This document shows positions 28,591-40,061 of a DNA stretch of 64,000 nucleotides, one piece after another (position 1 is the first letter of the stretch; every line of letters starts with the position of its first letter). Origin of the DNA: Chondrus crispus (taxonomy: Eukaryota; Rhodophyta; Florideophyceae; Gigartinales; Gigartinaceae); NCBI RefSeq assembly GCF_000350225.1, contig NW_005179022.1, forward strand, positions 143,319 through 207,318. Reading direction: 5' to 3'. A program made the position numbers and the translations under genes. Under the pieces are notes generated by a model, which was not told the DNA's origin, did not search any database, and saw nothing but the letters and a program-made list of their open reading frames with translations.

Positions 28591-29781
28591 TCAGCGGTGT
28601 CGGAGGGTCCACACGCTTAACCGTTTCCAGCCTGGAGTGGGCTCATCTGTTTGAGGGACGAGGGGAGCATTGGGTCCGGGCAAGGGGGCATCGAAATTTT
28701 TTTTCAGTAATGCATCCGAGAGAGGCCCAGCCCCGAGGGGCTCCGTCTGATACTCGAGTCTGAATGTAGGTAATGGCGATGTTTCGAGCTTCTGGGGATC
28801 TGTTGAGTGAGAGACAACTGGAAGCGGGGCGCTAGTGTGCGACTTGCGTGTTGAGGGGGATCGTGGGAACGCCATGTATCCTTGTTTGTCTCCCACTGTG
28901 CCGCAACTCAACTTATCAAGCTGTGCATCTTCGCATTGCCGCATTTGACGGGCGATGAACGGGGGCCGCCAGGCGTCTTTCTTGCCCGCCTGAAACGGAT
29001 CTGCAGATGTTCTCTGGCAGAAGGGCTTGCGTTGCGTACCAGAAGGCCTGTCATGGACGGGCCCTTCGTACGTGTTTCCAGCTGGCTCATATTGAATTTG
29101 GATAGGATCCTCGGCCAGTGGAGCCGTCTGTGTCCTGGAGAGGCTGGAAAAAACGCTTGGCAGTCTCCGAGCGCCCTGGGTTACGGGCGGGTGGAGGTCA
29201 ACGAGAGTTTCATTCATCGCCATCGCTTCTATCGCTTCGCGCTGCCGCGCCTGCAAGCAGAGACGGCAGTTGGAAACGTCACTAGTAAGGCAGCTCTCGG
29301 TTGATGAGCAAGAAGTGATGCAGGCGATGGTAAGTTGGGGAAACTCTAGTGGGAAGATGCGGCCACGACTGCAGTTGGAGCGAGTTAGCACCGGGCTTCG
29401 CGGGGGAGTGTCGCGGGCGGTGAAAGATCCCTCTGTGCTATTGCGATGGAAGTGGAGCAGGGAATTGAGCAGGGCGCCGATGCATTTAGGGACGTAGCGG
29501 GCTAGTTTGGCAAGGGTCGTTCGAACAGCGGGGTGAGAGCATGGTTCGTGCGCGGTGGCAAAAGACTCGGTTGTGGAGGAGGGTTTGTCGGTGGGGTGCG
29601 AGGGGAGTAACATTGGAAATGGTTTGATTGGGACGTAACTTGAAAGAGGTTTATTATATGTCGGGGAGGGTGGAACGCGAGCTTTTGTGTAAGCGCGGGG
29701 TATCGAAGGGAGACCTTGCGGGCAAAGTTGAAGCTGATTGAAGTTGACGGTGCATGCAAGGTAAAATACAGACAGGTCCAT
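28591..29781 (-). CDS. Cluster protein A3 (divergent CRLC family)
   Basis: Function unknown. It carries the family signature in the form SDVSNCRLCLQARQREAIEA at about residue 205, followed by ETLVDLHPP, where A1 has GNIVEVRPP. The N-terminal ~100 residues differ from module A and start MDLSVFYLACTVNFNQLQLC. The C-terminal half (LDKLSCGTVGDKQGYMAFP, PLPVVSHSTDPQKLETSPL, EPLGAGPLSDALLKKNFD) has no match in A1 or A2 but matches the pseudogene remnants at 18.1 and 24.5 kb. It is thus the intact representative of a subfamily that has decayed twice nearby. Length 396. Confidence 0.6.
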   Translation of the reverse strand: MDLSVFYLACTVNFNQLQLCPQGLPSIPRAYTKARVPPSPTYNKPLSSYVPIKPFPMLLPSHPTDKPSSTTESFATAHEPCSHPAVRTTLAKLARYVPKCIGALLNSLLHFHRNSTEGSFTARDTPPRSPVLTRSNCSRGRIFPLEFPQLTIACITSCSSTESCLTSDVSNCRLCLQARQREAIEAMAMNETLVDLHPPVTQGARRLPSVFSSLSRTQTAPLAEDPIQIQYEPAGNTYEGPVHDRPSGTQRKPFCQRTSADPFQAGKKDAWRPPFIARQMRQCEDAQLDKLSCGTVGDKQGYMAFPRSPSTRKSHTSAPLPVVSHSTDPQKLETSPLPTFRLEYQTEPLGAGPLSDALLKKNFDAPLPGPNAPLVPQTDEPTPGWKRLSVWTLRHR

Positions 29782-31114
29782 CAGGTCGGTTTCTTTTTAT
29801 AGTTTTCGCGTCTAACGGAAGTTAATATTGAGCGTAGCAGAGAAGTGGTTGACAGGGGCGGGAGTGGGCGGCTTTCACAAAAGAGTGGGAGGGGAATGGA
29901 ATAATGCAAACATAGCGGTGGGAGAGCGGCGATGAGAGAAGCATTTTTGCGGGAGGCGTCGGGGAGTGATTGACGTCAGTGTCGGACTGGAAGTTTGTTG
30001 TCAGCATCATGAGCGCAAGTGGAGGGATTTATGTTTTATATAGCGGAATGAGGCGCGTAGGGGCGTTGCGGAGGTATTTTTGAGGAGGGGAGGCGACGGT
30101 TGAGAGGTGAGGATGCCCTCTTGTGCGCGCGTGTACGTGTGTGTGCGTGTGTGTGCGTGTGTGTGCGTGTGTGTGGATTTCTCTGGATGATGTTTGACTT
30201 GTGTGGACGAAAGCATCAATATTTTGGAGTCTTTGGGGTTCTACGACTTGGTTTCTCTCGATCGAATGCAGTGTGAGTAATTGTTTTCTCACACGGCAAG
30301 TAGAGGCGAGAGGCAAGATAGTAGAGAAGAGTCTTCCATTGCCATGCGATGGTTACAGGGGAGGTTTCAAACTATAAAATCATGTGAACAAGGCGTTTGG
30401 AGGCGCCCCACTGAGACGTAAATATTCGAAGAGTGGTGTAAAGCCAAAACTCAAAAGCGTAATGGGGGTGCATCTGAAAGGCGAACAGGACGTGCCGTGC
30501 TGCATGTACGGCTGGTGTACAGAGACCGTGCTGTACAGCAGTCAAAGTTTCCCGCCTTTTGCTGACACTATATTTGCTCCCGTATGACGCACGAGATCGC
30601 ACCCCGCGACTAAAATTTTCCTTAATTTTCGTAAGGCTTTCTCGACTGTTGCTAGATGGCGGCACTGGCACACCTCTGCGACCCTGCTCTGCCCTTTTGG
30701 GTTGGCGCCCAAACCGGCCTCATTTCCTCGCGACGCATCTCGCGGCAACTGCATTACGCTTGCAACTGGCGCATTTGTTTCTGCAGTGGGGATGTGATCA
30801 CGCCAGCGGTATCCGCTACGGAAGACACTGGCGGATAACTCGTCTAACTACCAGACACCGTCGTAGAAACACCAGGCCTGAAACGTTTCTCCTGAAGGCA
30901 GCAAAACTGCATCTCGCGCCTGAACCCTTGGAGGGAGAAACCATGCAGATTAAGGCTAGCCCAAGTGCAATCCATTCGCGCAGGTCTTGCTATTGCTTGC
31001 AACCCCGACACGCCTGAGCATACGTTAGAAGTCATTTAGCTCCAGGACGCTATTCCCTTCGCTCTTTTATACAATAGAAATTGCAAACTCGTTATCCATT
31101 AGCACTATTCCTAC
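29782..31114. other. Intergenic with GT microsatellite
   Basis: The left side is the upstream region of A3. A (GTGTGTGC)n tract lies at 30121-30176. No gene is supported from 30180 to 31114. Confidence 0.5.
30121..30176. repeat. GTGTGTGC microsatellite
   Basis: An imperfect 8-bp tandem run of alternating GT with periodic C. Confidence 0.9.
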
Positions 31115-32314
31115 TCATCTAAGAGATTTGTGCTTAACATCCCGCTGCTGGTTAGCAGCCTCATGATGCCCCGCTGCAAGCTTATTAATAACCTGTGGGC
31201 TCACCTCGAAAAACCTCCCCATCGCCACGGCATACTCCTCACTCTTGATGTAAACTTGCTCAATACTGTCGTACCGATCCTCCAAAATCTGGAGGACTCC
31301 CTTCATCCGATGTGAGCTTTGCTCTAAAAAGGTCCGCATTGCGCACTGACATCCCTTGTTGCCTCCTTTGTTAATCTTCTTACCACAGCAACACTTGCCC
31401 TCTTCCCCAGCCAACAGCCCGCGCATGCGCATCACTTCTGATTCTAGATACGTGCACGCACTGACCAGAGCGCGAGCCTCAGTGCGATCCCTTCTAGCCG
31501 AGATGCGTTCAAACGCGGTGCCAGCGGGCGGCGTGAACAGCCTTGGCATGTCCTTGTTCTCCATGTGCGGCACCATCCAGCGCTGCCCGTTTCTTCTCCG
31601 AATGATCTTCTTCCTTTCGACATGTTTGGCAGCCTTCTCCGGCACGGACACACTCTTGGCCCTAGCGGCTGTGGCGCGCCGCGGGCGGTCTGTCGCCGAG
31701 AAGCTCAGTGCCTGCTCCCTAGTCATGCGGGGGGGAACTTTGGCATTGGCCTCCTTGAGCGGTGCCGGTGTGGGTGCCGGCACTGGGATGGACGGGAGGG
31801 TCTTGAGGGCGGGCTCCGCAGGCAGCTCGTCCTCGGAGGTGGCTGAGGAGAGGGCCCTCTCCGCAGACTTTGCGGTGGCGTCTGACACCGGGGAGCCGGC
31901 GTCTTCTGAGGGGGCGCGTCTTTGCCACTCGGGCTTGCCGCGGACGACAGCGACGGGTGCGGGAGGTGACCCGGAGCCAACGGGGGTGGGGGTGGGAGAC
32001 GCGGTCTCGAAGAACGGGATGGAGCGCTCGGCGGGCTCGCCAACGGCGAACGTGAGCGCGCGGGCTTTGCCGGGAAATTTCGACGGGATGGGCGGCAGCG
32101 AAGTGTGGGCGGTGAGGTCGTCGGAGGGTATGCGCGGCAGGTCCGCGGGGCGGTTCGATGAATCGCGGCGACGCAGAGAGGCGGAGAGCTTCTTCAGCAG
32201 GCGCAGCGAGGAGGAAGAGGAATGTGTCGAGGAGAGGTGCGGCGACGTGGGGGAGGACTTGAGGTCGGCGCTGCCGCGCGAACGCCTCGAGGAGGAAAAG
32301 GACAGACCACGCAT
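31115..32314 (-). CDS. Cluster protein B, apparent parent of module B
   Basis: Function unknown. The N-terminus is its own (MRGLSFSSSRRSRGSADLKS, Ser/Arg-rich), unlike the A family. From about residue 80 it carries complete module B: KARALTFAVGEPAERSIPFF, KPEWQRRAPSEDAGSPVSD, PRRATAARAKSVSVPEKA, KKIIRRRNGQRWMVPHMEN, ACTYLESEVMRMRGLLAGEE, the Cys cluster KCCCGKK...NKGCQCAM, and a helical tail RMKGVLQILEDRYDSIEQVY, AMGRFFEVSPQVINKLAAG. The tail is in its original frame here, whereas the 494-residue chimera has a rearranged end. It looks like the source of the B part of the two chimeras. The basic region and coiled-coil-like tail hint at a nuclear protein (inference). Confidence 0.65.
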   Translation of the reverse strand: MRGLSFSSSRRSRGSADLKSSPTSPHLSSTHSSSSSLRLLKKLSASLRRRDSSNRPADLPRIPSDDLTAHTSLPPIPSKFPGKARALTFAVGEPAERSIPFFETASPTPTPVGSGSPPAPVAVVRGKPEWQRRAPSEDAGSPVSDATAKSAERALSSATSEDELPAEPALKTLPSIPVPAPTPAPLKEANAKVPPRMTREQALSFSATDRPRRATAARAKSVSVPEKAAKHVERKKIIRRRNGQRWMVPHMENKDMPRLFTPPAGTAFERISARRDRTEARALVSACTYLESEVMRMRGLLAGEEGKCCCGKKINKGGNKGCQCAMRTFLEQSSHRMKGVLQILEDRYDSIEQVYIKSEEYAVAMGRFFEVSPQVINKLAAGHHEAANQQRDVKHKSLR

Positions 32315-32699
32315 TGTGTGTGAGAGGGAGGAGGGTGGCGGATGGGGGGAGGGGAGTGGGAGGGGAGTAAGGGGTGTAGTACCTGCTGTGAGGAGGGGGG
32401 GAAAGGGGGGAGGGGGGGTGGCAGGTTATACTGTAGGATGGAGAGGATGAGTAAAAGCGGAGAGGGAAGAGGGGGAACGAAGTTTGTTGGTGTCGAGGAT
32501 TGAGAGTTTATGGCGGCAGATGTGTTATGCGGGTGGGTGGGAATGGGAGGAGGGTGGTGCGGTTCAAAAGGAGAGTCGGATTTGTGGGCCGATACGCGGC
32601 ATCACGTCATAACGTCCCAAAATGGACCACTTTTGAACTTGCCCCTATCCCTGCGCCATTCGACTCCCTCCGCCACAACGGCTCGCCTGGCCGAGCCCA

Positions 32700-32766
32700 C
32701 CCTCTCCCCTCCCTCTCCCCTCCCTCTCCCCTCCCTCGCCCCTCCCTCGCCCCTCCCTCGCCCGTA
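32700..32766. repeat. C-rich 11-bp tandem repeat
   Basis: About six copies of TCTCCCCTCCC, changing to TCGCCCCTCCC in the later units. Confidence 0.9.
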
Positions 32767-35046
32767 CACACCACCCTCCCACCCGTACCTTGCCCCCTCC
32801 TCCCCCCTCCCTCATGTCTCTACATTTCCCTGGAAACTCCGCCACAACCCCGCCAAGTACACGTCTCGTCTCGCCCTCTTCGCCAGCACTCTTCGCACGT
32901 TTTCCTCTAACTTGTGTACAAAAGTCCCGCCCCGCACATGCTTCCCTAACGCCTCGCCGCGTGCCACGCCCTTCCCATTGGCCTTCGCCTTCCTCGCTCG
33001 CGTCCCTCCGCCTCTCCCGCACGCCCGCCTCCCGACCAGCCCCGCTTCCTTGGCACTCGAGACCCCCGTACCCGTGAACGGCTTTGTACTGTACACTACT
33101 TGCTTGTCCACAAGTTCTACCCTTTTTGATGCTGTACCGCGCCCTGCTTGCTCTCGTCGTTCCACATCTTCCACTGCGCATCGCGCCCGTTTCATTCGCC
33201 CGCTCTCTGTGCACTCTGCCGCCAGCCCCTCTTCGCCACCGCCTTGCATTCGCCTCGTGCTCTTCACAGACCGGTGATCAAGTCGTTCAATTTTTTTAAT
33301 CTTCCTCCCGTCCCATCCCCCCTCATCATTTCTGAGCTTTTTCATTGCGCACCCGTTTCAGTTCCACGCCGTCCCGCCTTTTGCCTGCGGCTCTAGAGCA
33401 TCGTGTAAGACACCAATCTCTTCGCACTTATTCACTTGTACGTGCTTGCGCTTGTGTACACGCTTTCTCCACCCCCTTTTCCTCTTGCAAACTACTTTAT
33501 CCTGCAGTCGCACTACTGTCCCCAGGCAGAGTCTCTGCTCCCGGTTTGCTGTGCCCCGTACTGTTCTGTACGCGTCGCACGTGCATCGATATATTAGTCC
33601 ACTCGGTCTTTCCCCCTTTGGCCTTGTATCTTTTCTCTCTAGTCATCCTAAGCGCCCTTTCCATTTACAACCATTGCTTTAATCGCAAATTTCCACTTTT
33701 AAACGTTACTGTCTCTCGCTAAACAATCGTGCTACCCATTTATCCGGTACGCTGTCTCCTTTCCTCCACGCTACGCCGTCGTACGTACCTTTATCGCATG
33801 AACATGCGGTGCAGACTCCCACGCAACGACATCAAAACACCGTCCTTGTTCCCTGTGTGCACTGTACGTAAAGCACACCACACCGACGGTCGGGGTCTAG
33901 CTAGACCTTGCCGTCAAGCCCCCTCCTCATCCCGGGCTTACCCAAACGGTCCTTGAGCCCCGTCCGGTCTGTATCCACTGCAGAGCTACTGGTAGGTTGA
34001 TCGGATCTCCGTCCTTGCGCCTATCACAATTCGGTTCCTGGTCGGGAGTCTCTGTCATGTCGTGGCGGCAGTGGACGCGCAAGGTCTGGGTGTCTTGCCT
34101 GGTCCATAGATTTGAAATGTAGTCACCAATCAATCGCCGCGTTTTTGAATTTTGAATTTTGGCTCCCTTTCACGCAAAGCATTGTTGCGCCATTCGCTCA
34201 TTTCGGCCTACTGTATGCGTGTCTTGGCGCTGCGCCACAGTATGCTTGGCGCCAGTCGAGCACAAGTAATTTGATCCTCCCTGGGGTGCTGTAAAAGCCT
34301 CTTTTTTTTTCTCGCCTTTCGATCGTGCCGTGCGTACCCTCGCCGACAGAGCCGTAAGAATATGAGAGCTGCGAGTTATAATAGGTATCTCGTGGGAAGC
34401 TCTGTCCACGTATTGTAGCATCAATCGCTTTACGGCCTCTGGCACTCATGCAACCAGTGACTCAGCAGCCTGGAGACGCAACCTTGCCCTCTGCATCGAT
34501 ATGAAAATGAATGCAAATTTTCACCGGTTGAGTTTTTTTAGGCGACGTGCTTCCACAGAGTGGCTCCCCAGAGCCATCATGCTTCCCCCAATTTCCACTC
34601 ACCGAGAAAAACAACTCTCTGGGTGGTGAAGCTACCCTTGTGCGTTCTTGAATGGCTGCTGACATGATGACGCCTTCCTGCACAAATACTGCGCAGCAGG
34701 TGCAATCAGGTTGTCCAGGATCGCGCCTCCTCGAGAGACAACCTCCCACATTTTCGTCTTACCTTCTCCGCATTCCCTTATTGCCCTGAGGTGTGTAAAC
34801 CACATGCGGAGCCTTTCCATCCCTCCATTCTGCGTTCCTCAGAATTCCTCTTGGGACGTCCGGCCCAAATTGAAGTATCACTTTAATCGTTCGGCACCGG
34901 TGACCTGCCGTGGAGTACATACTGCAGGCGTGAATGCACTGATTACAGTAGTTTCTGCGCGGCAAGGGGTTACCAGTGGAGAACTAGGAAACACGAAAAC
35001 CTCCACCGTAGTATTAAACTCCGCACAGGTTCCGAGGTGTTGACAC

Positions 35047-35102
35047 CTGACTTGCCCTGGAATTTCAGCCTGACATCAAGCTGAAATTCCAGGGCAAGTC
35101 AG
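35047..35102. repeat. Perfect 23-bp inverted repeat
   Basis: Arms 35047-35069 and 35080-35102 are exact reverse complements with a 10-base loop. There is no gene on either side. Confidence 0.95.
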
Positions 35103-35966
35103 TCTCGGCAGATTGGATTCGTCCAACTGATACGAAGTGTGGCACATATGTAAAGTGGAATAGTAACGCATGTGACCTATTGCGACTCAAAAACAAACAC
35201 CTCCTCCAACGTGAAAACTGAATTCGATGACGAAAGTATCCTGCGTCAGATTAGCTCTCATGCGGTCGCGAGGGTGCTGAGGAGAGCTGCGTAGCAGATA
35301 TCACCAGAGTGGCTGGAGTGTTGACAGTCCCTATCCCGAATGGAATGCAGACCGCGCCAGTGTAGTTTGGCATGATCGGAGAAGCTGTTGAAACACGGTT
35401 TGTTTCTGCGATTGCATGACGGTTCAGAGTAGACAAAAAAGGCCCAGCTGGTGCCCTGTGTGCAAATTGTAGAATAAATGCGGCTCGAAGGCGTGTTTGG
35501 CATTTGGCTACAAGCTAGCGCTACCACCGCACAGTACAGAGATACGTCAGGATATCCCTTATACAGTAGTTATGGCGGACGCTCGAAACGCGCATGAAAT
35601 AGTAGTGCGAAGCAGAAAAGTGGGTTCAGAAGGAAGCTCCGCGTACAGGGGACGAGCTCGGTCTCTCCAGAGTTGCTGAATACAATACTTTATAATGTGA
35701 TATGGGATTTATGGGTACGGACTTCATTGCGAGAGAGAATTTGTTGTTTTGTATACGGAAGCGATGAGAAGCTTCATGTCGGGGGCTTGCACGCACGCGT
35801 CGTAGAGCATTGTGGAGTACCCTTAGGTATAAAGAAGAGTGGCAGAGAGTGGTTTTCCAAGACAGTGATACTGTTTCTTATTAGCGTACAATGGGGCTTG
35901 TCTACAGGCCCCAATTCAGTATTTCTGGTCTCAGTGTTCCTTAACGATACCCTTAGGGTACCGTAC

Positions 35967-36556
35967 TGTTGCGGCTAGTCCAAGCCGCACACCCTACGGA
36001 CCGAAAGAGCAGCGATTTCTGTAGGTAGTCCGCAAGTTTACTCCCAAGTCGCCTCTTGCTCCCTCGATGGCCTTCCTTTCTACGCGCTGCGACTAACTTA
36101 TACTGTCGATACTGGCAACCATCGGCGGCATCCCGTCCTCCATCCCTCGAGCAGGCGCCTGCCGCCACCGTCCAGGACTCGGTCCGTTTGCCCGCCCTTC
36201 CGTTGCGAACCTCCCTCCGTCCCCTCCGAGCCTCACGTTCCCCTCTTGCTGCCACCGTATCCACCATTACGCCCTTGCCCAACGTCCTGCGCGCGCTTCC
36301 GCCCGACACCTTCCGTAGCCCTGGCGGCCCCGCCACCGCCTCCTGTCTGCCTCCAGCGACGCCATTGGGTCAAAACGCTCTCGTCGTCCCGCAACGTCCT
36401 CGCGTCACCGCACCGCCTCCCTTCCCCGAACGTCTCCAAGTCCTCGCCATGTCCTCGCCTGACACTGTCGGGCTGTGCCGCGCATTGGGAGCCGGGTCAT
36501 ATGCAACCGCTCTCGCGTGTCCCACGTGTCAAGAAAGAATCAAATTCAGACCCGCA
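35967..36556 (-). mobile_element. Ty3/gypsy LTR, reverse orientation
   Basis: This is the same LTR as 61944-62457 but on the other strand, with TG...CA ends (TGCGGGTCTGAATT to AGCCGCAACA on the minus strand). It holds about 80 extra bases near 36330-36410, flanked by ACCGCCTC direct repeats; the other copy has lost the interval between them. Flanks show no 5-bp target duplication, and the pol fragment to its right has the opposite orientation, so this is a displaced or solo LTR. Confidence 0.8.
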
Positions 36557-36579
36557 ACACCCCTCCCTTTTCCCATGTC

Positions 36580-37332
36580 CTTGAGAACTGGTTGGAAGCA
36601 CCGGTCCTATTGACGGGGTGCTCGGTCGAGCTCGGTCTTGGACACGGGAGTCTCCGTCAGTCTTTGTCCAGTAGCGTCGGTGCGTCCTTCTCCATACTCG
36701 GGGACCGCAAGGGAAGAGACGTATGGGCCTTTATGGACGATATAAGTCTCGGTACTGAGTCCGCGGAAGACCACCTAACGTCACTGGAATCCGTCCTGCG
36801 GCGGCTACTCGACGCAGGCGCCCGGTTGAAGTTCTCAAAGTGCCAGTTTGGCGTACGAGCTGCCGAAATTCTTGGGCACTGCATTGACGAAGATGGGCCC
36901 AAGCCGTCAGCCGCCCACGTAAAGGCGATCCGGGAACTCGTAGAGCCGGGAAACGGGGAGGAGCTCATGCGCTTCCTCGGTCTAGTCAATTATTTCAGTG
37001 ACTTCGTCGACCACTTCGCCGAAATTGCGAAGCCGCTCCATGCTGTCCTGAGGGGTACGGGCTTCAATCGGAAGAAGAGGCGCGGGACCCACCTTGTCAT
37101 TAAGGATTGGGACAGCAGGTGGGGTAGCTGCCAGAGAAAGGCGTGGGAAGAGCTGAAGGCGGTCCTCGGGGACCCGGAATTTCTCGCATCACCAAGGAGG
37201 GGAGCGGCCAAGAAAGTTATGACCGACGCCAGTGGGTACGGACTCGGAGGAGTGCTACTGCAGGAGGAAAGCAATTGGTCCCCATTTGCCAACCCTCAGC
37301 GATCTAGCCTTACTTTCATTAGAACCGGATAG
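36580..37332 (+). pseudogene. Ty3/gypsy reverse transcriptase fragment
   Basis: This frame starts inside the RT palm: FMDDI (the YxDD box), then KFSKCQFG, LGHCIDEDG and FLGLVNYFSDFVDHFAEIAKPL, which is the RT thumb, and MTDASGYGLGGVLLQEE, the start of RNase H. The N-terminal RT motifs, protease and integrase are absent, and the frame ends at 37332 soon after the first RNase H aspartate. It is a fragment truncated at both ends. Confidence 0.85.
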
Positions 37333-37594
37333 GGCCCAGACCGGGTATCGGCGTTGTGGGCACCGGTAGCCGTGCTCACCTCGCAGGTCTCCACTGCTCT
37401 CGGAATACCGCCCATCTTGTGGCACCAACCGACACGCCCCGGGGCCCTTCCCTTCCGACGCCGCCGCTGCCTGATCACACCCAGGCCGTCCAACGGGATC
37501 GACCCTACCTAAAATAGTCTTGACACAGGGCGCACAAGTGCCTTCTTGCACCGCTCCTTGAGTGCGCTGTACATTATCGTCCGCTGATGGCTGG

Positions 37595-39427
37595 TCAGTC
37601 GCAGACGACACCCAACCACGTTTTGATGAGTCCTTCACACTCAGCTGGCAAGAAATCACTACTCTGGATCCCATACATGTCTGGTTCCTGCCTCCCCACC
37701 TTTCCACTGATGAGGGAAAAACGGCTGCCCTTTCCAACTCTGACCGGACCAACGTGCCTCCTGCCAACCTCGAGCCTCTTCTGCCCAAGACTAGAGACAC
37801 AGTACCCTGCCGAGTCGCATGCGACCACGCACCTCTTCAGGACTTCGACAGACACCTCATCTATCTCCGCCCCTCCAGCTTGACCCGGCGACGACCTGTA
37901 TAACCTGAAGTAACAGCCAAACTCCCCGAGATAGGGCACCAACCTCCTTGGATCCTGCCCGGCGATCAACACTGCCTCCTCCGACGCCCTCACCTCATCT
38001 ACAATGTCGCCCAGACTCTTGATACGCCCCGCCTTGTTCCACATAGCGTACCATATCCTAAACTCTGCCTCCACTGGTGGCATATTATACCCCGATGCTT
38101 GCGTCTGCTCGGTAAGCCGGACATCAGCGTACGAAGTCAAGTCCTCGTCCGCCCAGCCGCATACGTAACCAGACATATTATCGCGGCCAATTATGACGTA
38201 TCCAAGACCACCGTCCCTGCTCTTATCTATCGATCGCCTATCCAGCCAGATCGACTTTCTCGAACAGTCCCACAGGTCTCTCCGATACGCCCAGACAGGC
38301 ACACCGACAACTTTGCTGGATGCACTCAGCTGCACCAGCTCCCAACCACTTTCGTACTCGGCCTTCCCACTCCGCATAAAGCAGTTGTTGTTCGCAGTGG
38401 GGTTCGTGTCAAAGACACACCTCTGCCCGGGTACGAAACCAGCCGGCACCATCACCCTCTCAATGAGAGTTAGTGGGCCATAATCGCCTCGCCTATGCTC
38501 AGCCGTCCATTGCCAGATGTCGGCACCTGACAAGCTGACCAGTTCCTGCCCGCGATAGATCCTCCCGCCGTACCAGGGAAGCGGCACGTCTATAAGGATC
38601 GCCCCCGGGCCTCGATCTCCCTCGCGACTAACCAGCGTGACTAGTCCTGCCTCCTCGGCAGCGTACACCGCTTGGTACATCTCACGGGACCAACTGATCC
38701 ATGAAGGCCAGCTCCGGGTCGAAGTCTCGTACCAACTCTGCGTTGGCAACTCTGACATCCGGGTGACTACCATCTCCGCCAAGCCAACCATGAGTATGGC
38801 ACGGCCCTTGCGAACACATACACCTACCCTGCCAGCAGGCCTCTCCCTCGTCAGCGGCTCCGCGAACCCCAGGTCACCACACCTGAAGGTCCGCCCCAAC
38901 AGTGCCCCCTCGCTCACAACTCCCCACTCTTCACCACCAACGCGATGTCCGTGGCTCATCTCGGCCATGTCTCCTACCATGACGTCAATCTCGGACCTAT
39001 CATAGTCGTATTCGTGTGCTGGGTCGCGGTAGCCAATATCGACCACCTCATCTAGGCTACCGTCAGAACTCGTCTCACTCCAGCTACACTCCGGCTCTGG
39101 CGGTTCCCTACAGGTACACCCCGCACCACCGGTTCCACCGTCGACTCCCCCACAAAATAAGCATATCTTAGAACGGTCAACGCAATGTACTCCTGCACCA
39201 CAGGACACTGTCTGGCTCCTCCCACCTTGCCTCCGCTCTGGATCCGGCGGGTGGTCCGGACATGTCCAGTGGCGCTCACACATCTTGCACTGATCGCAAG
39301 TCCACTTTTGTGGGCACCGACTCGTACGGCCACTTGACGTGACGTACGCGTGCCTACATCTCTCAGGGTGTGTCTTAACAAGCGCTTGTTTGCCCGTGCT
39401 TGCCCGTGCTTGCCCGAAAAAAAACAC
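37595..39427 (-). CDS. Large Cys-rich protein, unknown
   Basis: I do not recognise this 610-codon frame. The first true ATG in frame is near 39283; the frame extends upstream to 39427 through a GTG, so the start is uncertain. The N-terminal part is Cys-rich: RCPQKWTCDQCKMCERHWTC, then CGAGVHC, CLFCGG and CTCREPPEPEC, probably binding zinc. The rest looks globular, with YGGRIYRGQELVSLSGADIW and FDTNPTANNNCFMRSGKAEY. The upstream edge overlaps the left inverted repeat of the 39-48 kb region. It lies tail to tail with the gypsy fragment. A transposon-borne origin is possible but unproven. Confidence 0.5.
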   Translation of the reverse strand: MFFFGQARASTGKQALVKTHPERCRHAYVTSSGRTSRCPQKWTCDQCKMCERHWTCPDHPPDPERRQGGRSQTVSCGAGVHCVDRSKICLFCGGVDGGTGGAGCTCREPPEPECSWSETSSDGSLDEVVDIGYRDPAHEYDYDRSEIDVMVGDMAEMSHGHRVGGEEWGVVSEGALLGRTFRCGDLGFAEPLTRERPAGRVGVCVRKGRAILMVGLAEMVVTRMSELPTQSWYETSTRSWPSWISWSREMYQAVYAAEEAGLVTLVSREGDRGPGAILIDVPLPWYGGRIYRGQELVSLSGADIWQWTAEHRRGDYGPLTLIERVMVPAGFVPGQRCVFDTNPTANNNCFMRSGKAEYESGWELVQLSASSKVVGVPVWAYRRDLWDCSRKSIWLDRRSIDKSRDGGLGYVIIGRDNMSGYVCGWADEDLTSYADVRLTEQTQASGYNMPPVEAEFRIWYAMWNKAGRIKSLGDIVDEVRASEEAVLIAGQDPRRLVPYLGEFGCYFRLYRSSPGQAGGAEIDEVSVEVLKRCVVACDSAGYCVSSLGQKRLEVGRRHVGPVRVGKGSRFSLISGKVGRQEPDMYGIQSSDFLPAECEGLIKTWLGVVCD

Positions 39428-40061
39428 TTGCTCTGGTTTGATTGGTTCTGGTAGTTTATTATTTATTAACTTCGAAGAAGTTACCTCTTACAGGCGGCAT
39501 TGGTGTAGCTTACGCCTTTGGGACAGTTGTCGAAGTCCTATTGGCTGGTTTGACTGATTGTACACTTACGATTTGGCGGACTACTGTATTTCGTTTGCGC
39601 TCCACATGCCCAAAAGTTTTGTAGTGTAAGCAAACAGTGGGTTGACAGGGAATGCAAAACCGTTCCCGTCACCCCAACATTCCCCCTCCCGCAGTCCCCT
39701 TCCCGCGCAATCTGTTCCCACCTCCCTCTTTTGCCATGGTCGCCACCGATCGAGGTTCTTCGCGCCGCTCCCCGCGCATTGCGAAGATTAATACACGAAT
39801 ATCTAAGCAACCCCCGACGCCCTCCTCACTAGCTCCGACAACAAAACCACACATCCCCCATTTTCGGGCGCCCCTCCACCTTCTGAAGGCGTATCGGGGG
39901 GCCGTATTCCCCTGTCCCTTTCCGAATCAGAGACTGATCCTTTGAATCGTCAATGTGGAGAGGCGCCTCCATCGAGCCCGGGCTCGCTGGAAGAGGGGGG
40001 CACGGCGGGAAGACTTAACGACGACTAAGAATTGGGGGATCCAACGGCAGAAGTGACAGAG

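Larger units (their letters stand above)
32315..35966. other. Gene-poor stretch with simple repeats
   Basis: The first few hundred bases are the promoter side of protein B. A C-rich microsatellite lies at 32700-32766 and a perfect hairpin at 35047-35102. Frames across 32.5-33.7 kb are low-complexity Pro/Ser/Arg-rich and lack domain signatures. On the minus strand at 34.5-35.0 kb short frames such as CNQCIHACSMYSTAGHRC may be relics of a gag knuckle, but nothing continuous is left. Confidence 0.5.

Noticed and set aside
32510-33277. 255-codon plus-strand frame
   Set aside because: It spans a C-rich microsatellite and has no domain; low-complexity artefact.
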